NCBI GenBank assembly: GCA_023634235.1
Contig: JAMKCF010000014.1
Coordinates: forward strand, 1,302,001 to 1,366,000
From: Pisaster brevispinus
Lineage: Eukaryota > Echinodermata > Asteroidea > Forcipulatida > Asteriidae
Reading direction: 5' to 3'
DNA: 64,000 nt
Shown: positions 1-12,090 of the stretch, piece after piece
Position numbering within the stretch: the stretch's first letter is position 1
Layout of the letters: every line of letters starts with the position of its first letter
Notes under the pieces: model-generated
Databases searched by the model: none
Told to the model about the DNA's origin: nothing
What the model saw: only the letters and a program-made list of their open reading frames with translations
Program-made: the position numbers and the translations under genes

Positions 1-599
1 TTTTTATAGCCATTGGACGCTGTGATTAGGACCACCATCATGTCTGACCTTGTGACATGCTAAGTACGTCACTGCTCTGTTTCGGGCAGTCGACCGGAAT
101 TTCCCCTGGTGTACAACACCTGCCACTTTTTGGTTTTCATTCAGAGTGTCTTTTGGTCGCACCACGGTCAGGAAGAATCTCTTTCTTCACGGGTTATTAA
201 CCTTCCTTCCTTCGACGATTAACAGACCCGCCTTGCAAATTATTCAAGGCCAGGGGGTGATGACGAGAGTCGGTGGTGGACGCTGGACTCATGGACTGTA
301 AGAATGGACTCGAGGATACATTAGCAGCAGCACGCGGGGAGTATTTTCCGGAGGTCGGTTGTGGGAGAAAGGTTGCGTCACCTGGCCAGAAGGAGAAGCC
401 TGTCTCCCGGACAGGTTGTCAAAACTCACGTACCAGGTTGTTAGGATTTCATGAACGGTATCTCCATGTTTTTCTTGATGAGATATAGCCAAACGGCACA
501 AGCCCCTTCACTTAACTCATTTGGGCTGTTGAACCAAATCAATTGTCATCAGGGGCACGTTGCCACCTACCCCTGAGGCTGAAACAGGGTTACCCCTTC
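1..599. other. Unassigned intergenic DNA
   Basis: No exon-like open frame with convincing splice borders is seen. Short open frames of about 70 codons occur on both strands but show no recognisable protein and no coding bias. No repeat family seen elsewhere in the window is obvious here. Confidence 0.5.
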
Positions 600-813
600 A
601 CAATCCGTATGGATGTAGGCACATGTATCAACCATTATGATCCTGGCTGGTAGAGCAGAATGCACTACCTTCCCAATTGTATACGAAGCATTAATGGTTA
701 AGTGCCTTGCTCAAGGGCAAAAGTGTCATGCCCGGGATTCCAACCCGCACTTCGCTGCTGAGTGCTGACGACACCAGATGAACTTAGTGAACTAGACCGC
801 TCCGCCTAAGAAA
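600..813 (-). repeat. Degenerate tRNA-derived SINE
   Basis: Read on the minus strand this has a B-box-like GGAATCC core and the 'gtgccttgctcaagg' segment shared with the other SINE copies of the window. The tRNA-like head lies at the high-coordinate end. It is much diverged, and the shared blocks with the copies near 5.7, 53.2 and 55.1 kb are the evidence. Confidence 0.5.
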
Positions 814-1029
814 CGCCGTACATGTCATTGTACAATGATAATGACATTTTAAAATCAAAAATTGTGTTTTAATTTCCGTTTCCCCTTCGGATGGTCAGTC
901 AAGAGACGGCTTCGAAGATACCAAAAACAAAACTGTTATCGATATTCGATAGAGGGCGCCCGGTGCAAACATTCAAAGGTTGTTGTAATTATGCGAATAA
1001 CAAATCACGATTTTAAATCTGACAACTGT

Positions 1030-1300
1030 TTTGAGCACAAGACTGAAGCTCTGGTGTTTCTGATCAGCAGAATTTGGGTTCGAGTCCCAGTCTTGACAGT
1101 GTCCTTAAGCAAGACAGGTAACTATTATTGCTTTGTCCTCCGGATGAGACGTAAAGCCATAGGTCTCGTGTCATAGGAATGGCATTCACATAGTAAGCAC
1201 CCGTGTTCACAGATTTCCTCATGTTTGCAAGCTACAGTGATCAAGTTCACTTATGAGGCATCCTTGGGTTTCATTACCAGAAATATATAATAATATTAAC
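1030..1300 (+). repeat. tRNA-derived SINE, 5'-truncated
   Basis: It shares consecutive blocks with the copies near 19.9, 33.0 and 62.4 kb. These are 'ctgatcagcagaatttgggt', a GGTTCGAGTCC B box, the 'cttaagcaagac' block, 'tgctttgtcctccggatgag', and a tail 'tttcattaccagaaatat' followed by TAATA repeats. The A-box part is lost, and a simple-repeat tail closes the element, as is usual for SINEs. Confidence 0.7.
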
Positions 1301-1720
1301 AATATTTCCCTAAATTAGGTAATACATTTTAAAAAAATGCTTTTTGCTTTGTCTTTGATCTTTGTTCGAGAGAGAAATACCCAAAAGAATATGTGATTAT
1401 TCCTTTGAACGATTAATGTAATTTAAAAAAACACGGTGATGATTATGTCTAAAGCTCATATTCATTCAATATTTTATGGTTATAGTTTTCTTTTCTTTTT
1501 TCGTTTCAACTTGACAAGAACATTATCACTATGGGCAGGTTTTTTTCACCCACTCAAGCAGCCATCCTCTCTAAAAAGTGAGAACATAGGTAATTACAGG
1601 CGGTCAAGACTTAATTAAATTACGACGCGAGTTTGGCGTCGCTCATTCTTAAAAAAGAACCGTAATTCCTTCGTTTTTTATCTTCTCCTGTGACGGAGAT
1701 TGTGAGCGTGTAAACAGCGA

Positions 1721-1766
1721 CGTGGACGTCCCACGGGAATTGTGGACGTCCCACGGGAATTGTGAA
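1721..1766. repeat. Short tandem duplication, about 21-bp unit
   Basis: Two adjacent copies of a 21-bp block containing 'gtggacgtcccacgggaatt' lie head to tail. Nothing else is seen around them. Confidence 0.7.
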
Positions 1767-2433
1767 CTTGGCGGTAATTGACAACGTGTTCATGTCTAGA
1801 TCCTGCCAAGTAGTCAAGAAATGCTGATTGGATTTTGTATCTTAGGCTGTGCCTGAATGTCATTACTTGTGGAGGGGGGGGAGGAATGGGGGCGGTATCG
1901 AAATCGAAAAAAGAAAAAGAAAAAAAATATATATCCTTAATTTTTGAGAACTGTTGTAAGTATTTCCTTTAAAATTCTTACCCAATCATTTTGGTGGTGC
2001 GTGGCGGCCCATTCATTTCTAACTTTACCTTTAACCGAAAGTCAGAAGAAAAGTGAGACGCAAGCGGCCACAGAGTTTTTTCTTCTTGGGTAATCCTTAT
2101 GTGTTGTATGACAATGCAGTGACATCCATGGTACGTGACTAGTTGTATCATACGGGAATAAACTTGCAAATTCATAATTTACGGGTCGGATCGTCACAAA
2201 AAAGTCCATATCACCCCCCCCCCCTTTGAATGTCATATAGGAACTTCATCGGAGGAATAAGATAGCTAGCATACGGAGGGATGGCAAGTATTTCGTGAAG
2301 GTTGTCATACACAGAGATTTGTACTTCGAACTTTAAAATGCTTATTCCAATTCATGTGGAATATATGTCCCATCATCAACACCTTTACCTTCACCCTCTC
2401 CTCTAGCAGTACAGGGTATACCCAACTGTAAAA

Positions 2434-2620
2434 ATGTCGGTAAATAAGAATAAGTCCCCTCAACTCCAGAAACCCACCAAAGACAGTCTCAAAGGTTTTC
2501 TTGAGTTGGTTTGCCACGATTTTACAAACTATGGCCGGCCATACAGCCGTAGAGCTGAGAAGGAGCCGCTGCGTCATCGTTTGCTGATGGAATCTCATGA
2601 ATTTCAACTACCAATGTCAA
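2434..2620 (+). CDS. Candidate isolated exon, unknown protein
   Basis: An open frame from ATG runs 62 codons into a good donor (CAA followed by gtaagc). The peptide is polar and has a plausible composition, with residues around 'DSLKGFLELVCHDFTNYG', but I do not recognise it. The opposite strand is also open for 100 codons, so open frame alone is weak evidence. No partner exon was found downstream. It may be a relic of a mobile element or chance. Confidence 0.2.
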
Positions 2621-3319
2621 GTAAGCTTAGGGCTAACAGTTTAAATTCGGCAACAACTTATCCATGCAATGTCATTATTACAGAGACCGATGTCACCTTC
2701 TTACCTCTGACATGTACCCTATACCGATGATAAATACTGATTACAGATTCACATAAGGGGACCAGACTATTACTGTTCTCCGAGTTAGTCGGTATGGTTA
2801 CATAATTTCATTTAAATCGGATAAAACAATATGTCTGCCTCGCAATGAAGAGCCCAATTCTAATTCACAGTGATGCAGTTAATTTGCTTTCGCTGCAAAA
2901 TGCAAATTCCCCGAAGGGACGAAGTAGTGAGTTTTGTTAACTGCTGGGAGCGAGCAAACATCCACGCTGACTCTTTCCCAGCGTTTCTCTGTTTTGATTG
3001 GTACGTCATTCACCCCGGTCCAACCATCCCGACGCCCGATACTTCCTTTGATTTTCAATATCGCAAATCTTTAATATAAAATAAATAAACAGGAGATCAA
3101 ACATTAAAGGTAGACAATACACAACTCGTATGATCGACAACATAACTTTTAATACACAAGCTTCCCTTTGAACATCAATTAAAACCTTTTGGTTTTTGTT
3201 GTTGTTGATATTGGTGGTTTGTTTGAACTTCGTGAAGGGTACAGTTCATTACGATTTTCTCTGGAGATATTAATTGGGCTCCGAAATTTAAAATACTTAT
3301 TTTTGTTTATTTTGTTGGC
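2621..3319. other. Intergenic DNA, nothing recognised
   Basis: AT-rich sequence with scattered short open frames and no splice-bordered exon or repeat that I can place. Confidence 0.5.
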
Positions 3320-3374
3320 TTTGTTGTTGTTGTTGTTGTTGTAGTTGTTGCTGCTGCTGCTGTTGTTGTTGTAA

Positions 3375-3410
<36 letters not shown>

Positions 3411-3438
3411 CTGTTGCTGTTGTGGTTGTTGTTGTTGT
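3320..3438. repeat. Imperfect (TTG)n microsatellite
   Basis: TTG triplets with CTG and GTA interruptions form a tract of roughly 120 bp. The long threonine/alanine open frame on the minus strand is a by-product of the triplet. Confidence 0.95.
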
Positions 3439-4812
3439 AATAGTGTGGAGTTCATACAAATTATCCGTGAAAATCGCAGTGATTTTACGCTGACATATAC
3501 CTAGCAGCATAAGTGCAAAACAATAAACGTAAATTTGACGATCACCAAAATGCTCCCCTTCACTTATTATTATTCAAGTATTATTATTGAGAGACAACTT
3601 GAAACAAGTGGCCAGTAGGCCAACATTGTTTCAATGTACAATTCAAGTTGTATATAAGATACCATATCAAAGGTTACGAAGTGTAAATAATATTCATATT
3701 CAAGCAATTGTGTTTTTGCACAGAGCGCATACGTATTGAGTGTCGTTTGTTTGCAGGGTTGTAAAGTTTGAAACAATTCCCGTAATTTTTACGGCATTTT
3801 TTCCGGCTCTCATGTTGCCAGCTAACCGTAAAATTAATGGATTTGTTTTCCATTGTGGAAGTTTTGAGTAACGAAGAGGTTGCTCGTCGGCAAGTCATGT
3901 ATCATAAACCTTTAAAACAGTGATATCATGATCGCTCCCTTGACTTCAACCCAAGGTTGTATGACTCTATTGCCATAGTGGTCCAGACGAGATATTTTCA
4001 TCGAGGCGTGAAATACATGGACGGTGAAGCATCCGTTAAGGGGTTTGAAGATGCCCCTATACGCAGTAAATTAAAATCAGTGCATTAGAACCTCAACACA
4101 AGGGTTGCAGGTGAGAAACCACATAATATTCAGTGCCCCCACTCAATGTCTTGCCGGCCAATGACACTATTTTGTAGAGGAATGTTTACGTTTTTCACTT
4201 TAAAAAACTGAAGGGGCTTAAATTTCTCACCTTGGGAAAACACTTCTGGAGCAGCGGCACACGCACGTAATGTTTACATCAATGACATTCGCGTATATTT
4301 TGTGGTTTTCTTGCTTGGCAATTTGAAGGAATGTAAATAAATTTTTGTTTTGGTAAAAAAAAATTTTGGTATACAAAAAATTCCCCAGATTCGTTCGTTC
4401 TGATCGTCTTGTCTCCAAATGTATCGTGCAAAAGTGAAATTGAAAACTTCTGTTTCTGCTCACACAAGTGTGGCCTCCAATCGAGGAACCTTCTTTTTTT
4501 ACTCTTTGTCCCGACAAACTTGGACCCATTGTTTTCTTTTGTGACAACAATCGTGGACCTATTGTCCCTTTTGTTTAAAAACCTACGGTTCTATGTCACT
4601 AAGGACAATGAGGTCACTAAGGACAGACTCGCAAATACTTCTTGAATCACAAATCTTGAATTTCACTGACAAAGCATAACCCAGGGCTGAAGCTGTTGTA
4701 GTTTTGAAAAAGCCCTGTAAAACCAAACAGTAGCAGTTTATAACTATACAGAGCTGCAAACTTTCCACAATTTTATGATCAAATCTAGGACAGAAAGAAA
4801 GTGAATCCCTAC
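3439..4812. other. Intergenic or intronic DNA, nothing recognised
   Basis: AT-rich unique-looking sequence. If the minus-strand exon at 4813-4899 is real, this could be intron or 3' flank of that gene. No other exon-like block was found. Confidence 0.4.
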
Positions 4813-4899
4813 CTTCAGCTTTGCTGAGGTCTCTCTTTTTGTCTCGCCTTTGTTGTTGGGCTGTACCTTGAAAAGCTTTCAGCCTTGATCGGGTGTAAT
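4813..4899 (-). CDS. Candidate internal exon of an unidentified minus-strand gene
   Basis: On the minus strand an 87-nt block lies between a textbook acceptor (pyrimidine-rich 'cgtcttttctttacag') and a donor AAG|gtaggg. One frame stays open through it, giving a strongly basic, glutamine- and lysine-rich helix-prone peptide (YTRSRLKAFQGTAQQQRRDK, then KRDLSKAE). The other two frames contain stops. It would enter in phase 2 and leave in phase 1. No neighbouring exon was found inside the window, so the gene cannot be named. Polar basic peptides are common in cytoskeletal and nuclear proteins, which says little. Confidence 0.4.
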
Positions 4900-5372
4900 C
4901 TGTAAAGAAAAGACGAGTTAATTTATCAAATGTGTATTTTGCTATTCATTCATAGCTAAAATTAAAGAAACTTAAGCTAGATCAAAATGGCAAGACTATG
5001 GCTGCCGAATTAGGGCCCTGCTTTTTGTTAAGAATAATGTTATTAATTTTTGATAAGCGTGAAATTTTAATTCAAATTGTATTGGTATAATTATTGAAGG
5101 ATTTGGCCTTAACAACGTGACTAAAAGAGATTCAATCCAGCCGTTGGAATCACCCTTTCGATGGCCCCCTGCAATAACCTAAGTAAACAAGCATAAAGTA
5201 AATAAGAAACCAGCGTAAAATGCCCGCGTGATGACGTAGCACTGTGTACATAACTATAGCACAGCAATAATATATCCATATTACATTAAAGAAAGTCAAA
5301 GTATTTTTAGTTTTTATAATATTGTGGATTTTACTTAGTTTATTTGATCAATTGAGTTGTTTTCTTCAAAAG

Positions 5373-5391
5373 TGACCTTTGACCTTTGACC
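5373..5391 (+). promoter_or_regulatory. Triple DR1 nuclear-receptor-type site
   Basis: TGACCT-T-TGACCT-T-TGACC: three half-sites in the same orientation, each separated by one base. Two half-sites of this kind form the DR1 element bound by HNF4 and RXR heterodimers in animals. Its target gene is not evident, since the nearest supported gene starts about 11 kb away, so function is inference only. Confidence 0.35.
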
Positions 5392-5487
5392 GAATTCTTG
5401 TGAGCAAACACTTCCTGGTGACAGGGCCCTCCATGGTAGATTGCTTATTTCTTAACAACGGGTAACCAAAAAGCAGAGCAAAACGGT

Positions 5488-5531
5488 TTGTTTGTTTGTT
5501 GGGGTGTTTGTTTGTTTGTTTGTTTGTTTAA
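5488..5531. repeat. (GTTT)n microsatellite
   Basis: Short run of GTTT units interrupted once by 'ggggt'. Confidence 0.85.
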
Positions 5532-5709
5532 ATGATCTCCCCGTTAAGGGAACTCGGCAAAGCTCCTCCATTGGAATATAAACGCCAAGCTGGCAACAGA
5601 CGAACTCTCTCATATAAACATTAGTTCAACATATGATTACGGGTTACACAAATTAAATCGTGATTCAATAACTAGACGACAACTAGTCATTGTAAAATCA
5701 GCGGTTAAC

Positions 5710-5895
5710 TTTGCTGGACTCCCCAGCTCTCGCCCGTACACATTTGGCGTCCTGGGTGAAGAGAAGCGATTATGATAAAGTGCCTAGCTCAAGGACACAA
5801 GTTTTGCGACTGACCAGGCCAGGATTCCAACAAACCCACATTCCGTGAATTACAGCTTGAGTCCACGGCCCTAGACCACTCGGCCGCACACCCTA
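5710..5895 (-). repeat. tRNA-derived SINE, minus strand
   Basis: Reverse-complement reading gives a tRNA-like head ('gcggccgagtggtctagggc'), a degenerate B box and the 'cttgagctaggcacttta' block. This is the same module order as the copy near 55.1 kb, including the 'cctgggtgaagagaagcgat' block. Confidence 0.65.
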
Positions 5896-6493
5896 CAGGA
5901 GTCAAATTGATGCTTGTAAAAAAAAAAAGCAAGCATGGTCAAAGCACGCTCATGCACTAATCATACAATTCATGCGCAATACACACTAAAGAGAAACTGA
6001 TTCTAATGTAGCACAACCAAGACGTGTTGCACTGATGACTTCAGGTGTTTTGGTTCAATCTAAAGCACAAAATTGGATAAACACTTAACTTGTGACATTG
6101 GTCTCTCTCGGATGCTGATCGAAAATCTGCCTTGTTGAAAGTCAGACGCGTTTATATTCTGATTGATACTAAATGTTAAGTCCGCAATCACGGCACGCTT
6201 CTTTTGATAGTCGGCGAAAGATCAAAAGTCTCAGTGACGAACATTAATCAGTTTAAAAGCGTTTGGACGCCACACATGGTCTACTTCATTCAATAAATTT
6301 TTCCTTCAATAACATTTGCATTCATAACAATCAAGGCATGCTGCATTCGCTCCAATTATCGCCACTTCAAAAAATTAAAGCAAAGCCACGGCTCCAATGA
6401 TACAGTAAACTGTATTCCAAGGTGGCTGTTGATAACAACAATTTATATTCAAAGAAAAAAACATTAAAAAACTTTGAGCCTATTCACATGACG

Positions 6494-7444
<951 letters not shown>

Positions 7445-7659
7445 TACGCACTAAATGCAAAGTACAGTGATTTTTTAAACGATGTCATTGCAAACCTCCA
7501 CCCTCTCATGAAAACTTAGATCTTATTATTTTAATTGTAAACATCTTTTTACAAATGTGTGACACAGCAGCCCCAATTTTTTTCTTCCGGTTTTTCGAAT
7601 CTGTTACTTAATTTCACCCCCTCGATGATCATGCAGCTGCTCCCATCCTCCCCAATTAT

Positions 7660-8066
7660 AGCGTGTAGACCTCTTGCATATGACGTCACACTCTCAAAAA
7701 GCGCCCTCACTGAGGCAAAAAGGAGGCAGATTATCGGACGATAGCTGCTCTTTGTGAGTAAAAAAGTGGCGTGACGTCAGCGCACCTACAGTGTTTCTTC
7801 AAACATTTTTTGGATAGATTTTGTTGACGCATGAAAGAAACGAATCGCGTCTTTAAACGAGAACCATTGTTTAATACGCGCGGGACTTGCGCAGTAAAAA
7901 AAAAACCTTAAACAAACCAACCCTAAACGCGAAAACTTGCTGGTACGCTGAGGTCACGCGCACATTTTGACCCACACAAAGAACAGCCATCGTCCAATGA
8001 GCTGCCTTCTTTCGCCTCAGTGAGGGCGCTGTTTGAGAGTATGACGTCACATACAAGAAGGTCTAT
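7660..8066. mobile_element. Foldback (MITE-like) element with CRE palindromes
   Basis: Long inverted repeat. The left arm (about 7666-7785) and the reverse complement of the right arm (about 7940-8066) share 'tgacgtcac', 'agcgccctcactgaggc', 'ggacgat' and an inner 'gtgacgtcagcg'-like block, leaving a loop of about 150 bp. TGACGTCA octamers lie at 7681-7688, 7772-7779 and 8042-8049. No coding sequence is present, so the element is non-autonomous. Related ends occur near 10.1, 41.9, 45.4, 47.2 and 51.4 kb. Confidence 0.75.
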
Positions 8067-8617
8067 CAAAGAAGCTTTTAGGAGCAGAGTCAAACACCTG
8101 CATGCTCAAGAATTATGATGGGAGTTCCCGCGTAAAGAATCATCACCAGCGTGCGTCAAAGATTGGAAGTGAGATATCATTGTAATTGTATTAAAGCCAC
8201 GTGAGTATTGGACTCAGTGCGAATATGCACTATTTCTGAGATATCCGTTCTCGTGGGAACAACCAAAGAGGCTTCCTCCGATTAAATTGAAAGAGAGCAG
8301 CGAAAAATCATTTTCCCGAGACTGGATTATAAGAAGGTGCTTTGGGGAATCAGAAAAATTAATCCTAACAAGATTTGGGAAATGTCGATGGTGTGTGGAA
8401 ATTACATTATTTCAGTTTAAGTGTATTTGATGCATTTCTAGCAGTTTGTGACAAGGTAGAGAATTTTAGACGTTTGGCTGTTATATTGCCATACACATCT
8501 TTGAATCAAGATTGGCATTGGCAAAAGTACTGCTAATATAAATTGAATACTTTAAAACAGGAAAATTACATCATCGGTAATGTTGACACCGTATCAATAG
8601 GATAAGGTAATTCCGAG

Positions 8618-8803
8618 TGTAGAGACACGGCGTAGACAGTAAAAATGTGGACAAATGTAGAAAAATGGCGAATAATATATCCTGTCTACGTAGAGGACCG
8701 GCCTCCTTCCTGTGTCTCTACAAATGGCGTCGTAGACAGGATAGAGTATTCGTCATTTGTCTAAATTTTCCCACATTTTTACTGTCTACGCCGTGTCTCT
8801 ACA
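8618..8803. mobile_element. Short foldback element, arms of about 75 bp
   Basis: The left arm starts TGTAGAGACACGGCGTAGAC and the right arm ends with its reverse complement. The arms pair over roughly 75 bp with few mismatches around a loop of about 40 bp. CGAG flanks both ends (8614-8617 and 8804-8807) and may be a 4-bp target-site duplication. There is no coding capacity. Confidence 0.75.
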
Positions 8804-8806
8804 CGA

Positions 8807-10124
8807 GTATAATACTTTCATTTTCATTGCGTACATAAATGCAAAGGGACATCGCACAAGACAAAACAGCAGGAAATCACTTACAATCTAAACTGGGTTT
8901 AACTTGGACGAATGTTCCGCACGGATCTCCATAATATGTGACGTCACGAGACGTGATCCTAGTTCCAGACGTCAAACTTCAATGTATCCTCGAGGCTATT
9001 ATAGGGGATCAGTCTACACTGGGCAGAGACTTTAAACCTGAGCAGAGCTGTGTATTGAAAGAGTTGCGACATGGAGGGACAGGTTTTCTTTGGTCACGTG
9101 CTTGCTGGACGCCATTTTCGGTAGAATGAAGCACAGCCCGTTGTGCAGTCTAGTCTGGCACCCTGTGTGCACATATCCATTCTTTGGACCGAAAATGGCT
9201 TCTAAAACACAAGTTGTCGCAACTTTCTATATCAACAGCTGTGGGCCCGAGCAGAATATGGCCCCCTCTGGTGTTAGCTCCCTTTGGTCAACTGATGAAG
9301 CATCGCATTTGTCTATAATGAGAAAGACTTGATAAAATTGTGCAAATCGCTTCTTATGTTACTGTTATTGACGCAAGTAACAGGTTTTCCCAAAACCCTC
9401 ACATCTCTCGACAAAACACACCGGTAAGTTTGATTCCTTACACCGCCTGTCTCTACACTCTCGGCCCGCTAAATCAATACTTACGCTCGCAAACATTATA
9501 CTGAGTACAGAAACCTCTTCTTTTTCCCCTGAACAAAGCCAAAAGGGTGCGAATTTAATTTACCCTCTTCAAAGTCACGCCAGCTTGTCATGTCCAGCAC
9601 TTGAACATGCCTGGCAAGACAGCGGTGCGCTACCGTGCCGTGAAACTACACCGGACACCGAGTCGGTGTCACCGTAGACGCCTTTCGAGGCGCAAAGTGA
9701 GCCAACTTCGGGCACAAGGGTGGCGCGCTACGGTGATGATTTATCCATCGAGGTGGGTAAGGTTACACAGTCTTGTATGAACGGCTAAAAGAAGAGCGTT
9801 TGCGTGTGTATTGACGAAACGGTATACGTTGGTAAACACTGCTCCTAGCTGCATGATTCGGGTGTTACTTCCTGTGGTAATTTGGGCTTAATATTTTTCT
9901 CTCCTTTCAAAGATCAAATTAAGTGGAGGACAATAGTACTTCAGACAAAACGATACACTGTAAATAACTGGTCCTCCGAGGTGTGTTAGTTATCAGGGAA
10001 AGAAAAGTCTTCCCGAGGAAAAGAAACGTTTCCGTTTACACTGGGAATGAAATCATCACATTGAATCATAGGACAAACAATTCTGCATAAATGTTGGTTA
10101 TGTTTAGGCGTACAGGCTGTAATA
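8807..10124. other. Intergenic DNA with a small palindrome
   Basis: No gene is supported. A perfect inverted repeat of 8 bp around a single G (GACACCGA-G-TCGGTGTC) lies at 9654-9670 within a GC-richer patch (about 9590-9760). That patch also carries two copies of a 'gcgctacSgtg'-like block in direct orientation. This patch could be part of an unrecognised mobile element. Confidence 0.4.
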
Positions 10125-10205
10125 GAACCCTTTCATATTATGACGCCACACACTCAGACAGCGCCCTCACTTAGGTGAAACAAAGAGATATCTTTGGATG
10201 ACAGA
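10125..10205. mobile_element. Fragment of the CRE-type foldback family
   Basis: 'tatgacgccacacactcaga' followed by 'cagcgccctcacttaggtga' matches the arm of the 7.66-8.07 kb foldback element. Only one arm is visible. Confidence 0.5.
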
Positions 10206-12040
10206 TGAGGTATTTGCTATGAGGATCCGGCCCTCGGTTGCATTACAAGAAAATTCATAAACTTAACAACGAAAATATGTTTAGAGCTGAAAAACAAAAT
10301 GCTCACAGATAACACGTGCCACTTGTGCATCAAGTGAAACAAATGACATAACCCAAAGGCCGATAAAACGATACAAATTTAATAAAAACATATCCCTTAA
10401 CCAAATGATACATTAACTACACTTGGTCGGTAATGCACCTAAATGGAACTCTATTCTCAAAGTTCATGTTTACAACTATTGTTGAATCAGTTTGGTAAAA
10501 AACATAACCTGAGGGGTCTAAACGTCACACGGAGAAGACAAATATTATTCACAACCTAAAGCACTTAAGTGTTTTACGAAAACCTTCTTAAAGAGACAGT
10601 AAAGCGCCTGTTTGTGAATGCGTTTCGGTGAAGTAAACACATTGAAACGCTGTGGAAAGTGCATTGTACCGAAGGAATGGTGAAAACAGGGTTGTTCTCT
10701 TTACAATAATAATATATTCGATAAATCTCATGTAAGTTATGTGCGTATCTCTATCAGTCCGCACCAGGTTGCACTATTTGAAGCTCTCCACACACTCCCG
10801 TGATGTGAGTTTATTCCATAATTGAACTTGTTCAACACTTTGGAATGAGACAGGGAAAAAGGGTTTGCAAAAAAATCAAGACGAAGGACCCCCCGATAAT
10901 AGACCGAAAATGGCCGAGCATATCACACAGCAAGGATTGACAAAGTGTCGTTTAAATTAGAAGGGTACTTCGTAGGTTTTGGTATTACTTTGAGAGAGCA
11001 GCCACGCGGGAAAGTCGTGGCTAATTTTACCCCTAATTGCTCCCAGAGTAAAGTGCAATGCATTTACCACTTCACGGTAATTTTTTTATTGACTAGGGTG
11101 GTCCTCGTGTCACGCCGAATGCGAGGCTTCAATATACATAGCATCCTATTGAATGAAACTGCAGAGATATTTTTGATCAATTCGGATTGAAATCCTAATT
11201 GTAATGTGGCTGAAATCGGTGTGGGTTGTGGAACCAGACTACGGGACGTCTGTGATTGAAAAGAAAGCTCGATAATCGATAATATTAACCACGCTAGCCT
11301 TTAAATGAGAGCTGCCGACCCTTTTTTGCCAATTACTTTACGAAGCGTTAGATGGTCGAGTTTCTTCTTGAAATGCTGCCTGTGCAGTATCGGTTTATTC
11401 TACTGTGCCATTCACATATACAAAGTCAACCACATATAAAATTAATTAATCTAGCTGTTTTGATTCCGCACATGTATTGTGACGACATTTTTATGGGTCA
11501 CCCTTTATGACCTAGTTTTATTGATGTATCGACTATACATATCGATAGTGCAACAAAAAACTTTCTTCAACCACCTTTCCATTCAAATGAATCAGTCGGC
11601 TTCAGTTTCCCGCATCAGATCCCGAAAGTCGCAAAAGGTCCTTTAGAATGAATAAATAATGAAGGAAGGCATCTACACAATTAAAGATAAATTGCAATAA
11701 ATAAAGCCCATTTTTCGATGGCATTCTTTATCCACCATGCCAGGAGCCGAATATGATATACATGTGATTACTGTATATAATGTTTATAAGAACAGGTGCT
11801 CTGCTTTGATTTCACAAAATCAACTTTTATCAGGTGTAGTTATCATTCAAGGAGATATCTTAAATATTTTATACTTTTATTGCGCTTCAAGTTTCCCCTG
11901 AGCGTCGCATTTGCTGACCAGTGTGGTGTTAAAAAGAGACAGTGTTTTAAGAAGGGTCTATTTTTGTCATCCTTGCGGGTATGTAACCATGTATGAATCT
12001 CTTTTGGACGGAATGTTGCTTCTGAGAGAACAGCTGTTGG
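10206..12040. other. Intergenic DNA, nothing recognised
   Basis: AT-rich, no exon-like block and no repeat that I can place. Confidence 0.4.
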
Positions 12041-12044
12041 TTTA

Positions 12045-12090
12045 GACTCGACGTTTCGATCAGTGTACTCTGCTTCATCCTCACGAGAAG
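12045..12090 (-). repeat. Dispersed 'actgatcgaaacgtcgagt' repeat core
   Basis: On the minus strand 'gaggatgaagcagagtacac' is followed by 'tgatcgaaacgtcgagt'. The same GATCGAAACGT core recurs near 23.3, 27.9 and 45.9 kb. Such cores are widespread in invertebrate repeats; the parent element is not identifiable here. Confidence 0.5.

Noticed and set aside
9654..9670. Perfect 17-bp palindrome as a regulatory operator
   Set aside because: Short and isolated; could be chance or part of an unrecognised mobile element, with no gene nearby to regulate.
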